From NCBI RefSeq assembly GCF_937881195.1, contig NZ_CALGFC010000065.1, positions 1 to 64,000 of the forward strand: a stretch of DNA of 64,000 nt, read 5' to 3'. This DNA is from an uncultured Methanobrevibacter sp. (lineage in GTDB: Archaea > Methanobacteriota > Methanobacteria > Methanobacteriales > Methanobacteriaceae). Each line of letters begins with the position of its first letter. Within the stretch, counting starts at the first letter, position 1. Below, in pieces: positions 20,201 through 29,140 of this stretch. The notes below the pieces were generated by a model that was not told where the DNA came from, ran no database searches, and worked only from the letters and a program-made list of their open reading frames with translations. A program made the translations under genes and the position numbers.

Positions 20201-20308
20201 AAAAACAATCCAGATGCTTATGCATCTATGAAAAAAACAGGAACCCCCATTATAGCAATTTTATTAATTTTAATAAGCAGTTTGGGAATTTTAAAAAGAA
20301 GAAAGTGA
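17228..20308 (+). CDS. adhesin-like surface protein with beta-helix repeats
   Basis: A roughly 1026-residue secreted, cell-surface protein. The body (about residues 35-800) is built of NNxI-type coils typical of right-handed parallel beta-helix (pectate-lyase-fold) adhesin-like proteins of Methanobrevibacter. An Ig-like domain (LKLTDKNKKPLKGKYVTF, then TDSNGIATLNY) lies near 900-975, and the end is a membrane anchor with the basic tail LKRRK. A strong GGAGGTGA (17,216-17,223) points to the codon at 17,228, which is ATC; translation from there gives a full signal peptide KRIIYILILLIGVSIF...VSGA. The first standard codon, TTG 17,258, would truncate the signal peptide and has no ribosome-binding site. 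Confidence 0.85.
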   Translation: MKRIIYILILLIGVSIFMNSVSGANVNNNTNISDIQNIIDNTADDTIIFDSGDYNYILNLNITRAINIISNGIVTFIGDGKNNLFNINSTGVKIDGFNIKNYETPINSTEGNLTIINNNITNSTHGIIINNTKNSGNAIINNTNIENNKINTTRETIEIAAETNDNINSSSSHIENIQISNNELESDGVDDSETILIESSNNSTKDVKINNNKFKGGELQKILVYSSKDTENIAITNNNFNNNESIAQILVLGSQGIVNNTTISNNNFNNNILTMNIYSQHSINNIISHNNIHVDSGFINFYGSEDLISPYFNDNTVDTTDIFAIDVNGANLIKGNIYNNKFDIYSGYIDLNGWDNLYDSYIQNNTINTIEGFNNKFNSRNLNNGNVINNKINSKNGYININGENANNVNIINNIFYVTENYEINSNLNNITNITISNNEINSFNTSMNINGFENIANFNIKNNNFSSLENIIINQNTAILKYFNLSNNIINAKMNIINLNGTEIGVNNNVINNYINSDYSSIYIQSNNNLYNSSISNNKINAKRTFFQIYTTQNINKTIINNNIINSIDEFGIYMLSINISQNLMYNNTIKSGNSNFLISATEKIVDSSIFNNKMFLESLTLYLQSNNQYNCSLYNNKINTTVLFENFHAYEDLNKFSVYDNNISFNYGIIIIEGIENINNLSIKNNNISGNSTENILNIHSARNIKNVMIIGNNLINSIGNGIQIDVSSDTENRISDEILNKSISNVNISFNRIISFYRGLIILSENTTTNNNTADFNWWGVNDIENKTNIITKNHYILKFIPFEVNLTVGDIAKFHTMVLNNTNTPYGIDKLAKFSVYTSINKIDLNNIETSNNDIKFIINSTKPVYLTSKADGQISNYIMTPGKGKTYITIVSVIKKQLKLIFKLKLTDKNKKPLKGKYVTFIIGNEKFNLITDSNGIATLNYKIRNIDSTNTIFKFLARFNGDDNYLSSEKYDVIKLTKNKNNVKTKNNPDAYASMKKTGTPIIAILLILISSLGILKRRK

Positions 20309-20334
20309 AACAAAGTCTAAAATTAAATTTTTTC

Positions 20335-20368
20335 AAGGATAATTTTTATTATTTTATCCTTTTTACTT
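20335..20368 (+). terminator. hairpin terminator of the adhesin gene
   Basis: AAGGATAA (20,335-20,342) pairs with TTATCCTT (20,354-20,361), followed by a T-rich tail, 27 bases after the stop codon. The remaining bases to 20,686 are AT-rich and hold only the promoter of the next gene. Confidence 0.65.
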
Positions 20369-20686
20369 TTTTTATACATTTATGTTTTTTATTTACTTAA
20401 TCCATTTATTCAAATATTTACCATTTTTACTTAATTAATTTATCTATGAACCCTATTTATTTTTGTTTTTAGTTATTTTAACTAAAATTATAATAATTAA
20501 AAGATATTATAGCATTATATGGTTTTTTAATAAATGATTTTAAATATATATGTATAGTATTGAAATAAAATATAAAATAAGTATAGAAGAAATATTTATA
20601 TAAAACAAAGCAAAAAATTAATAATATATATATAATATACATAACATTAAATATAAATTATTATATGTTAATATTGGGGGGATAAA

Positions 20687-21181
20687 ATGAAAAAAAAATA
20701 TATTATATTTTTGTTAGGAGCTCTTGTATTGGGACTATGCATCGCTCCAACAGTATCTGCTATAACTTATAAATATGAATATGCTGGTATTGCATATAAA
20801 GATACCATTAAATCTAATTCATTGACATTAGACTATCATTACAAAACAAATCCAACAGACAAACATAAAGATATAGTTAAAAAATACCCTAAATCATACA
20901 AACAAACATTAAGATTTTATAAAAATGGTAAAAAAACATATTCAAAAACTATAAAAAATCAGAAAATAACAAATGAGAGATACCGTTACTGGAATGGATA
21001 CACAAAATATACTGCAAAAGTAGTTAAAAAAATCAAATCACAAAAACTGAATAATTTTGGAATGTGGTTTAAAGGAAAAAATTATTCTTCAACTATCGAT
21101 AAAAAAGGAAATGTAAAAATCTTAATAAAAAATGGTAATGTAAATTATGTTAAAGCACGTAGCTTTTCATATTTATACTAA
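20687..21181 (+). CDS. small secreted protein with RYWNGY motif
   Basis: A 164-residue exported protein of unknown function. The signal peptide is clear (MKKKYIIFLLGALVLGLCIA, cleavage after VSA near residue 25). The mature part is rich in lysine and tyrosine and predicted beta-rich, with FYKNGKKTYSKT and RYRYWNGYTKYTAKV. The same pairing of a YKxGKK strand and an RYWNGY motif occurs in the element-borne secreted protein at 43.5-43.9 kb, so the two appear to share a domain. The gene has its own promoter; GGGGGGATAAA precedes ATG 20,687. Confidence 0.75.
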   Translation: MKKKYIIFLLGALVLGLCIAPTVSAITYKYEYAGIAYKDTIKSNSLTLDYHYKTNPTDKHKDIVKKYPKSYKQTLRFYKNGKKTYSKTIKNQKITNERYRYWNGYTKYTAKVVKKIKSQKLNNFGMWFKGKNYSSTIDKKGNVKILIKNGNVNYVKARSFSYLY

Positions 21182-21607
21182 AAATATAATCAAATTTTTT
21201 TAATTTTCCAATTTTTATTTAATTAAAAGAGTATTTTTTTCATAAATACTATAAAAAAATAATGTTTTTTTGTTATCACATCTTTCATTTATTATATTTT
21301 TCATTAAATGAACATAGAAGTGTTAATAATTTTATGAAGTGTTAATAATTTTATATATTATCCCAAAAAAATCTATTTTTATATAAGAGATATACTTATA
21401 AAGAATTTTATAAAAAATATTAGAAATTCATTAAAATATTCATTTCCTAATAACTCAGCCTAAATAAAATAATAAAATAAAAATAAATAGAAAATAATAA
21501 GAAAGTAGTTCAAATTAATTTGAGAAATATTAATTCATTAATAAATTAATAAATAATCTCAAATTAATAGGTACCAAAAATATATTTTAATTATACTTTT
21601 TTATTAA
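21182..21607. other. convergent intergenic region
   Basis: The 426 bases lie between two converging genes. Several T-runs follow the left stop. AAGTGTTAATAATTTTAT is repeated directly twice near 21,317-21,355. No gene or RNA is supported. Confidence 0.5.
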
Positions 21608-22072
21608 TTATGCTCTTATTAATGTAGCTCTGGATCCATATGCTTTATCTTTACCAGAACTTCCACAATAATCTGCATCACAGTATTTACAAGTAATTTC
21701 TTTCTCATAAACTCCTTTTGGATTAATCAATAGCCCTCCATATTTTCCACACAAAGGACAATAGTTTTTCCAAGTATTTGTAGTCCAAACATAAGGTAAT
21801 CCAGTCCCACTAGCACTTGGTAATGAAGTAATAGTTATTGTATTCTTTAAAGATTTATAATAATTTGAAGATTTTATTGAATTATTAGAACTATTTGAAT
21901 CTTTATTGGATTTTTGATTATTGTTAGTAATTTCAGGATTTTTTGAACCCCCACCAGTATTGTTAGATAATTCATTTTTAGTATTTGGCATTTCTTGGGT
22001 AGCTGAAACTGCTACTATAGAGAATGCTACACAGATAATAAATACTGCGTAATGTATTTTATTTAAATTAAT
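21608..22072 (-). CDS. secreted zinc-ribbon protein with apparent ATT start
   Basis: The frame encodes a signal peptide (NKIHYAVFIICVAFSIVAVSA, cut before TQE), an Asn/Ser-rich linker, and a C-terminal domain with YCPLCGKYGG and ITCKYCDADYCGSS, two Cys pairs suited to zinc. The hydrophobic leader is only included if translation begins at ATT 22,072, eight bases after GGAGG (cggaggcgg region). A TAG stop lies just upstream, and the first standard start (ATG 21,991) would lose the leader. About 154 residues in all; function unknown. The C-terminal GSRATLIRA tail resembles the end of archaeal surface zinc-ribbon proteins, but I cannot name the family. Confidence 0.65.
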   Translation of the reverse strand: MNLNKIHYAVFIICVAFSIVAVSATQEMPNTKNELSNNTGGGSKNPEITNNNQKSNKDSNSSNNSIKSSNYYKSLKNTITITSLPSASGTGLPYVWTTNTWKNYCPLCGKYGGLLINPKGVYEKEITCKYCDADYCGSSGKDKAYGSRATLIRA

Positions 22073-23346
22073 ATTTTCCGCCTCCGATATCTAGAAATTT
22101 TTCTTATAAAAGCTAATTTCTAGAGAAAGTAATATTGAACAATCATATATATAAATGTTTGGGCATAAAATTTAAAAACAAGGTCGTTAAAACCGTTTTA
22201 AATTAAAAAAAACAAATTAAAAAGGTTTCAAATTTGAGGGCAAATAAGTTAAGATAAATGTGAATAATATTACAAGAAATATGTACATTATAAATTAACT
22301 ACTAAAATAAAATAATAATATATCCACTTTAAAATATTAATATAATATAAATACACTATTATTGTTATAAGACACATTAACAATATGTATATCAACTTAA
22401 TAATAAGATAAATCATTCAAAACTCTATAAAATTTAAGAATATGGAGATAAAAATATTAAAATATTAATGAAAGGATATTTTATTAATTATAAATCTTAA
22501 AATAAGTATTAAAGAGATTTTAAAAATTTTTAAAAATAATAAAATAATATTTAATTGTTTTAAAGTTTTCTAATGATTAATAAGAATTATTAATAAAATA
22601 TAACCTCATAACGAATTTTAATAAAAAAAGAAAAATCTAAATTTTTAATTTAGAAATTTAATAGTAATATCATAACATTCATTTTTTATGTATTAATTCA
22701 TTATTAAAACATGACAAATATATATTATTTTTATAATGTCCTAAAAATACAAAACATTATATACTATAACATACAATATTATATAATAATGAAAATTTGA
22801 TATAATAAAAATATTATATAAAATATTTATATATGATTATAAAAATCATGCAATATAAAATTTTATAAATTATTTCACTAAAAAAAATATTATATATAAC
22901 TTACAACATTGATGCAAATTATACAAAGTATATTATTTATTAAAGTATACTATTTATATTTTTTGAATATTAATGTTAATGCTAAATAATCAATGCCTTA
23001 GAAATTATTGATTAAAATCTAATTTTAATAATTTAATTGATAGCCTGTATATTTTTTCTTTTTTTATTACATATAGCTATTTAGCAATCCTTTTAAATAT
23101 TATTTAATATTTTATTTAACTTGATAGGACACTATATATTATTTGATATTTATTTAGCTTGAATAATTGCAGAATAGATCTGTTAATGTAAATTTAGCTC
23201 GTTAAGACTAGACCATGTAACTAAATCAGTTAGGTTACACTATGTAACTACCCTGATTAACTAAATACATAATTAACCATGTTAAATGACATTATATAAA
23301 ATATTATAATCATGATTTTATAATTCGACATAAAGGGGGGAAATTA
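22073..23346. other. long AT-rich intergenic region
   Basis: Nearly 1.3 kb between divergent genes contains no supported ORF. The first part holds the promoter of the minus-strand secreted protein. The last part (23,190-23,346) carries the structured operator-like sequence described separately and a TATA element, TTATATAAAA, near 23,291. In between I see only AT-rich sequence. Confidence 0.55.
23212..23280. promoter_or_regulatory. repeat/hairpin block upstream of the receiver-glycosyltransferase gene
   Basis: AATCAG (23,224-23,229) pairs with CTGATT (23,253-23,258), and within it GTTAC (23,234-23,238) pairs with GTAAC (23,244-23,248). CATGTAACTA and TATGTAACTA are direct repeats, and GGTTA can alternatively pair with TAACC at 23,274-23,278. 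The block lies just upstream of a TATA-like box, so a DNA operator is more likely than an RNA switch. Confidence 0.4.
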
Positions 23347-25686
23347 ATGCGTAAAAGCATTCTTATTGTCGAAGATGATAAATTTACTGCAAATGATTTA
23401 AAAAATAAATTAGAATCAATAGATTATAAAGTACTTAAAATTGTTTCTACAGGAGATGAGGGAATTGATATCGCTGTAGAAAAAAGACCAGATTTAATTT
23501 TAATTGATATTAACCTTAAAGGAAATATTGATTGTATCGAAGTATCCCAAAAATTATCAGCATTAGATTTACCAGTGTTATTTATAGCTGATAAACAGGA
23601 TTTAATTGATAATAAAAATATCAAAAATTTAAGTGTAGATACAATAAATTCAGGATTAGGATTTATTTTCAAACCAATAGATACAAAAAAGCTTAATAAT
23701 TCTATTGAAATAGCTATTAATAATCATAAAATTGAAACAGAAAAATTAAATCTTGCTATGGGTGTAGTAAAAGATAAACAAGAGGATAATTCAGATAAAA
23801 AATCAGCAGAAAAATTAAATTTAAAAGCTAGTGAAAGATATTATAGGAATAAAGAAAACAAAAAAAGTGAAAAACCTCAAAAAATTGATTCAAATTCTAA
23901 AAATATTTTGATTGTAGAAGAAGAATCTGTTTCATTAGATATCAAGCAAAAGATTGAAAATATAGGGCATAATGTTATTGATACAACTAACACTGGAAAA
24001 AATGCGATAAAAATAGCTAAAAAATATAAACCAGATATGATCCTTATAGGTATTAATCTAAAAGGAAATATGAATGGTGTGGAAACTGCTAAAAAAATTG
24101 AATATTTAGACATACCAATAATTTATTTAGACAACGATGAAACAGGAAAAAATATAGAAAATGCTATAATGACTTATCCTTTTGGATTTATCTCAAAACC
24201 TTATGATTCTACAGAATTAGAACATGTTATTAATTTTGGAATTAAAAAATGTGCTGAAGACTTAAATAAAATTAAAAAAGTAGAAAATGATGTTAAAAGA
24301 AAAAATAAAGAGCTTTTAATCGAAAAAATATGTGTAGCAGCCATGATTGGAATCTCTTCCACATTAATAATTACCTCATTTTTATATTTTAATTTCACTT
24401 GGATGCAATGGTTACTATTCATACCTTCATGTGTAATGATATTTTTAGCTCTTGCAAATTTATTAAAACAAGAAAAAGTAACTCCTTATGAAGTACCTCC
24501 TTTTGTTACAATGATGGTTCCCGCACATAATGAAGAACATACCATCGAAGATTGTGTTAGATCTCTTGCAAATGTTAACTATTATTATAAAGGCAAAAAG
24601 AATTTTGAACTTATTGTTATTAATGATGGTTCAGAAGATAGAACTGGAGAAGTTTTGAGTAGACTTAAAGAGGAATTTGATAATTTAAAAGTGATTACAA
24701 GAGTTCCTCCAAGATCAGGTAAAGGAAAGAGCTATGTACTGAATGATGGATTAAGAATAGCTAAAGGAGAAGTTATTGCTGTTTTTGATGCTGATGCACG
24801 TGTAGATGATGATTATTTAAGTATAATCATGCCTTATTTAAATGATGAGAATGTTAAAGGGGTACAATCACGAGTGAAAATTTATAATAAAGATGAAAAT
24901 TTCCTCACAGCAATGCAAAATATAGAATTTGGATTATTTGGGAATATTGTTAGGGCGAAGGATATCTTAGGTAAAGCTGGATTTTTAGGAGGAAATGGAC
25001 AAATTGTTAAAAAAGAAGCAATTACTGCTCTTGGAGGATGGGATGGATTTGCTATAACTGAAGATTTGAATTTAAGTATTCGAATGATGGTAAAAGGTTT
25101 TGAAATTAGGTATTGTGGAGAAACCTGTGTTTATCAAGAAGCTGTACCAACCTGGAAACAATTATTTAGACAAAGAGCAAGATGGGCTATTGGAAACTTT
25201 GAAGCATTATTCATAGACACCCCTAATATCTTAAAATCAAAACTTCCATTACTAAGAACATTTGGTATTATAGAACACATTTCATTCTATATTCTAAATT
25301 TGTTTATATTCATTGGATTTATTGTTCTTGGAATCGATGTTTTTTCATATTATTATCAAAATCATTTTATAATTGAAATGAATGCCCCTCTAATTATAGG
25401 ACTGATTTCTGCAATTGGTTTTTTCCCAGGAGTAATTATTTCATTAAACCGTGACAACTTTTCAATACCTAGTATTTTAACTAATGTTATTGGATATTGG
25501 ATTTATTCATTCCATCTAATCCCATTATTCTTTATTACATGTTATCAAATGTTAACTAGAAAAGAAAGAACTTGGGCAAAAACTTTACACCTCGGTAATG
25601 ATGGAAAATTAAAAGTAAAAGGAGAAATGACAGAATTTAAAATTGGAGATAATATTGATGCCACAATTAGTTATGATTCAAAATAA
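23347..25686 (+). CDS. double receiver domain fused to a membrane GT2 glycosyltransferase
   Basis: Two response-regulator receiver domains precede a processive family-2 glycosyltransferase. REC1 (about 3-125) has the acidic pair E9/D10-D11, phospho-acceptor D54 in LILIDINLKGN and K109. REC2 (about 186-300) keeps EEE and K284 but has Gly235 where Asp is expected (MILIGINLKGN), so it is probably not phosphorylated. Two membrane helices (about 328-372) follow. The catalytic domain has NDGS (426), DAD (481-483), TED (571-573) and QRARW (609-613), with further helices to the end. It probably makes or exports a polysaccharide under signal control. ATG 23,347 follows AAGGGGGGAAATTA. Confidence 0.88.
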   Translation: MRKSILIVEDDKFTANDLKNKLESIDYKVLKIVSTGDEGIDIAVEKRPDLILIDINLKGNIDCIEVSQKLSALDLPVLFIADKQDLIDNKNIKNLSVDTINSGLGFIFKPIDTKKLNNSIEIAINNHKIETEKLNLAMGVVKDKQEDNSDKKSAEKLNLKASERYYRNKENKKSEKPQKIDSNSKNILIVEEESVSLDIKQKIENIGHNVIDTTNTGKNAIKIAKKYKPDMILIGINLKGNMNGVETAKKIEYLDIPIIYLDNDETGKNIENAIMTYPFGFISKPYDSTELEHVINFGIKKCAEDLNKIKKVENDVKRKNKELLIEKICVAAMIGISSTLIITSFLYFNFTWMQWLLFIPSCVMIFLALANLLKQEKVTPYEVPPFVTMMVPAHNEEHTIEDCVRSLANVNYYYKGKKNFELIVINDGSEDRTGEVLSRLKEEFDNLKVITRVPPRSGKGKSYVLNDGLRIAKGEVIAVFDADARVDDDYLSIIMPYLNDENVKGVQSRVKIYNKDENFLTAMQNIEFGLFGNIVRAKDILGKAGFLGGNGQIVKKEAITALGGWDGFAITEDLNLSIRMMVKGFEIRYCGETCVYQEAVPTWKQLFRQRARWAIGNFEALFIDTPNILKSKLPLLRTFGIIEHISFYILNLFIFIGFIVLGIDVFSYYYQNHFIIEMNAPLIIGLISAIGFFPGVIISLNRDNFSIPSILTNVIGYWIYSFHLIPLFFITCYQMLTRKERTWAKTLHLGNDGKLKVKGEMTEFKIGDNIDATISYDSK

Positions 25687-25983
25687 AATGATTTGAATTA
25701 TTTTTATTATTTCCAATTATTTTTTAAAAAAAAAGCAAGAATAACTATATATCCACTTTTATATTAATAATATTTCTAATTACTAATATCTAAATTTTTT
25801 AATTGTAAATCATGGAAAAGTACCTATAATATTTAACATTCACTTATCAAAAACTTATTATATTATTATAATCTATAAACTTATTATAATCTATAAACTT
25901 TTGTAATAAAAAACTTTAAAAAACTTTAAAAAAACTTTAAAAAGTATTTTATATTATCATGAACAATATATTCCTTGATAAAA

Positions 25984-26325
25984 ATGGTAAAAATATGTAA
26001 ATATTGTGGTTGTGAAAACCAAGAAAATTTCAACTATTGTTCTAATTGCGGAATGCCTTTAATCCAAAAAAAAGAAAAAGACATTATTTTAAACTATAAA
26101 AAATTAATAATAATTAGCTATATAATCACAATATTATTTAGTTGGGGAGGAATTCTCTTAAATATTTTATTTAATAATTATGGCTTTTTTAGTTTTATAG
26201 GAATCTTTTTACCATTCTATTTAATACAATCCAAAGATAAATTTGTTAAAAAACATGGATACATACAAATAGCTATTTCAATAGTTGGAATAATCCTCTC
26301 AATACTCTTAATATTCCATTATTAA
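25984..26325 (+). CDS. zinc-ribbon membrane protein
   Basis: A 113-residue protein. An N-terminal zinc ribbon CKYCGCENQENFNYCSNCG is followed by three hydrophobic helices (about 34-55, 58-72 and 90-112). Zinc-ribbon-plus-helices proteins are common in methanogens and mostly uncharacterised. ATG 25,984 has no strong ribosome-binding site, so a leaderless transcript or the TTG at 25,975 is possible. Confidence 0.68.
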   Translation: MVKICKYCGCENQENFNYCSNCGMPLIQKKEKDIILNYKKLIIISYIITILFSWGGILLNILFNNYGFFSFIGIFLPFYLIQSKDKFVKKHGYIQIAISIVGIILSILLIFHY

Positions 26326-26417
26326 TTTTAAATTAAAGTAGAATAATTAAAAATCAACAAATATTTAAAGAATATAAAACAAAGATTCCATTAGATAAAG
26401 TATAAAGGGGAATTTCT

Positions 26418-26921
26418 ATGGAAATGATTTATATTTTTTGGATTTTAACAATATTAGGGGCTTTAATACATTTATTTTTAAGTAAAAAAGAAAAAACTAA
26501 AAATAGAATATTTGAAATATTTTTATTATGGTTTTTAGTAATAATGGTTGGTTTTGGATCATTATTTGCCTTTTTTGGGCATATTTTCATGGCGGATACC
26601 ATAGCTAAGATGATAGGTTGGCCTACTGGAAGTCCATTTCAATTTGAAGTTGGAATTGCAAACTTATCTTATGGAATTTTGGGTATTTTATGTTTGAAAT
26701 TAAGAGATAATTTTTGGACAGCTACTGTAACAGCGGTTTCTATTTTTTATCTTGGAGATGCATATATACATATTACAAATATGTTCCAAACTAGAAATAT
26801 GGCTATTGGAAATACTGGTTATGCATTATATAGTGATATATTAGTTCCAATAATAATTATAACTCTTTTAATTTTGTATAAGTATACTTTAAAAAAAGAT
26901 ATAAATCTAAAAAGGATATAA
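26418..26921 (+). CDS. four-helix membrane protein (DUF6790-like)
   Basis: A 167-residue integral membrane protein with four predicted helices. The most conserved-looking part is AKMIGWPTGSPFQFEVGIAN between helices 2 and 3, a pattern I associate with the DUF6790 family. Function is unknown. ATG 26,418 lies after AAAGGGGAATTTCT. It follows the zinc-ribbon gene by 92 bases on the same strand. Confidence 0.68.
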   Translation: MEMIYIFWILTILGALIHLFLSKKEKTKNRIFEIFLLWFLVIMVGFGSLFAFFGHIFMADTIAKMIGWPTGSPFQFEVGIANLSYGILGILCLKLRDNFWTATVTAVSIFYLGDAYIHITNMFQTRNMAIGNTGYALYSDILVPIIIITLLILYKYTLKKDINLKRI

Positions 26922-27231
26922 TTTTTTAAGAATAATGTAAAATAGACAGTTATTTTTTTATTCATAGTATATAATAATAAAAATTTTTTTATAGATTAAC
27001 TAATTTTTTATATAGTATATTTTATTCTTTTTTATAATTCCAACTTCTTAATATATTAATATTTTATTATTAATAAATAAAAAACACTAAAATCTAATTA
27101 TTAATCCTTAAATTAAAATATTTCATTAATAATATTAGTAATATTTATATTTTAATAAATACTAAATATAGAACAGATAAAAATAAAGTATAATATTTAA
27201 GAATAAATAAACATGAAAAAGGGGAAATAAA
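26922..27231. other. AT-rich intergenic region
   Basis: A T-rich run at 26,953-27,010 may terminate the upstream gene. The region from about 27,140 carries the promoter of the next gene. No other feature is supported. Confidence 0.5.
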
Positions 27232-28851
27232 ATGTTAATAAAAAAGATATTAATGAAAAATATTAGAATTATTTTATTATTTTCAATGATAGTTTTTTTA
27301 ACCTGTAGTTTTAGTTTTGCAGAAAGTAGTACTGATACTCAAAAAAATACTATTTCAGATCAGTCCAATTTAAACAGTGCAAATTTTGTAAATGACTCAG
27401 GTGAAGTTAGTTTAATTGCTAATAACAAAGAAAGCATGAATAAATCAAAAGAAATTACTCAAACAAAATATAAAACAGCTCAAATAACTGGCCCTAAAAC
27501 ATTATCCCAATCAAAAATATTAATTAGTGCTAAATATGTTAAAACTTATACAGAAAAATATGGGAAACTGCCTGATTATGTAACAATTTCAAACTACAAT
27601 TATTCAATGCCAGAATTCATGTATTTACTCTCAAAAACAATAAATTATAAATATAAAAACATTAAAACAGATATTTTAGCCAAATATGGAATTAAAGATC
27701 CGACATCCCCAACAGGAAACTCAATTAATAAAAAAATAACTAAAAAAGCATATTATAGCCTAGCAACAAATATCTTTTCATATATTGATAAATATAATAC
27801 TGCTCCAAAATATGCATCTAGTTCATTTGGAAAAGTACAATATCAGACAGCTATTTATGGTTTCTCTAGAATATTAGCTTATACTTATTCTTATAATAGT
27901 TTACCATCATATCTTTCATTAAATATAAAAAACACTAATAGTATTAATAAAAAAATGCCTAAATATACTCAAACAAATCCAAATATCCAAAATAATTCAG
28001 GTAACAACTCAGAAAACGTAAAACCTACTAAATTATCTCAAAATAGTATATTAGTAGCTTCTTCTTCAATAAAAAGCTATGTTGAAAAAAATGGAAAATT
28101 ACCAAACTATGTTACAATATCCAACTATAAATACTCAATCCCGGAATATTTATATCTAATATCAAAATTAATAAGTAGTAAATATGGAGGATCAAATGGG
28201 GACATAATTGTAAAATATGGAATAAAAAATCCTTCTAGTCCAAGCGGTGCTTCAATAAATAGAATATTTACAAAAACGGAGTATTATGATATTAGTAAAA
28301 GAATATCTACATTTATAGAAAATAATAAACAATCCCCTAATTATGTAAGTTCTAAATATGGAAACATACAATATCAAACCATTATGTATGGATTAGTTAA
28401 AGTAGGAGACTATATAAATAAAAATAAAGTTCTTCCCAACTCACTATCATTAAATGTACCGATTTCAAGTAGTATTAATAAATATCTTCCAATATTTAAC
28501 CAGAGCGGAAATTTAAATAATAGTAGTGTTAGTTCAAAGTTATTAGGTTCTAATGACTTAGGAACAGTAGAAATAATTGGAGCATTTGGAAATATTAAAT
28601 CAGATGCAAAAGTTGCTTTTGTAATTGGGCTAACTCCTCTTGAATCAAGCATTAAAAAAGCATTGTATGATTCAATAGTTTCACAAAATGTTCAGGATTA
28701 TTGTTATTATATTTATATGATAAATGTGACAAAAGCTTCAAGTGGTTATGATGAAGAAAAAATCTATGCAGAAGCTTTAGCCAATGAATTTGCACAACCT
28801 CACATAACAAATAGTAATTATAATCTCGTGGTAAATATTCCAGAAGAATAA
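27232..28851 (+). CDS. secreted protein with pseudomurein-binding-type repeats
   Basis: A 539-residue exported protein. A signal peptide (ILLFSMIVFLTCSFSFAES) is followed by four pseudomurein-binding-type repeats in two tandem pairs: GKLPDYVTISNYNYSMPEFM with APKYASSSFGKVQYQTAIYG, then GKLPNYVTISNYKYSIPEYL with SPNYVSSKYGNIQYQTIMYG. These repeats bind the methanobacterial pseudomurein wall. The C-terminal 115 residues (IIGAFGNIKSDAKVAFVIGL, then LANEFAQPHI) form a separate domain. Its VAFVIGLTPLE is reminiscent of a metal-site GxHPLE in related archaeal wall proteins, with Thr in place of His, so it may be inactive or truncated; that is tentative. ATG follows AAAAAGGGGAAATAAA. Confidence 0.82.
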   Translation: MLIKKILMKNIRIILLFSMIVFLTCSFSFAESSTDTQKNTISDQSNLNSANFVNDSGEVSLIANNKESMNKSKEITQTKYKTAQITGPKTLSQSKILISAKYVKTYTEKYGKLPDYVTISNYNYSMPEFMYLLSKTINYKYKNIKTDILAKYGIKDPTSPTGNSINKKITKKAYYSLATNIFSYIDKYNTAPKYASSSFGKVQYQTAIYGFSRILAYTYSYNSLPSYLSLNIKNTNSINKKMPKYTQTNPNIQNNSGNNSENVKPTKLSQNSILVASSSIKSYVEKNGKLPNYVTISNYKYSIPEYLYLISKLISSKYGGSNGDIIVKYGIKNPSSPSGASINRIFTKTEYYDISKRISTFIENNKQSPNYVSSKYGNIQYQTIMYGLVKVGDYINKNKVLPNSLSLNVPISSSINKYLPIFNQSGNLNNSSVSSKLLGSNDLGTVEIIGAFGNIKSDAKVAFVIGLTPLESSIKKALYDSIVSQNVQDYCYYIYMINVTKASSGYDEEKIYAEALANEFAQPHITNSNYNLVVNIPEE

Positions 28852-28859
28852 AGTAAAAT

Positions 28860-28990
28860 TCTTATTTTATTTTATTTTTTATTATATTATTTCTTATTTT
28901 ATTTTTAATTATATTATTTTATTTTTAATTATATTATCTCTTATTTTATTTTATTTTTAATTATTTTAATTATTATTTTATTTTTTTATT
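28860..28990. repeat. TTATTTTATTTTTAATTATA tandem repeats
   Basis: Three or four imperfect copies of a 24-26 bp unit made only of A and T (with rare C) follow the stop codon of the preceding gene. The T-runs would also serve as a terminator. Confidence 0.65.
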
Positions 28991-29140
28991 ATATTGTTTT
29001 TAATTTCATAATAAGTATCTATTAAGAAGTTTTTATTATTTTTAGCTAAAAATTTGAAAAATAATATTTATTTCCTAAAAATTTTATAAAATTTTTAAAT
29101 ATAATATATAAAAAAAATTAAAATAAATAATATAACATAA

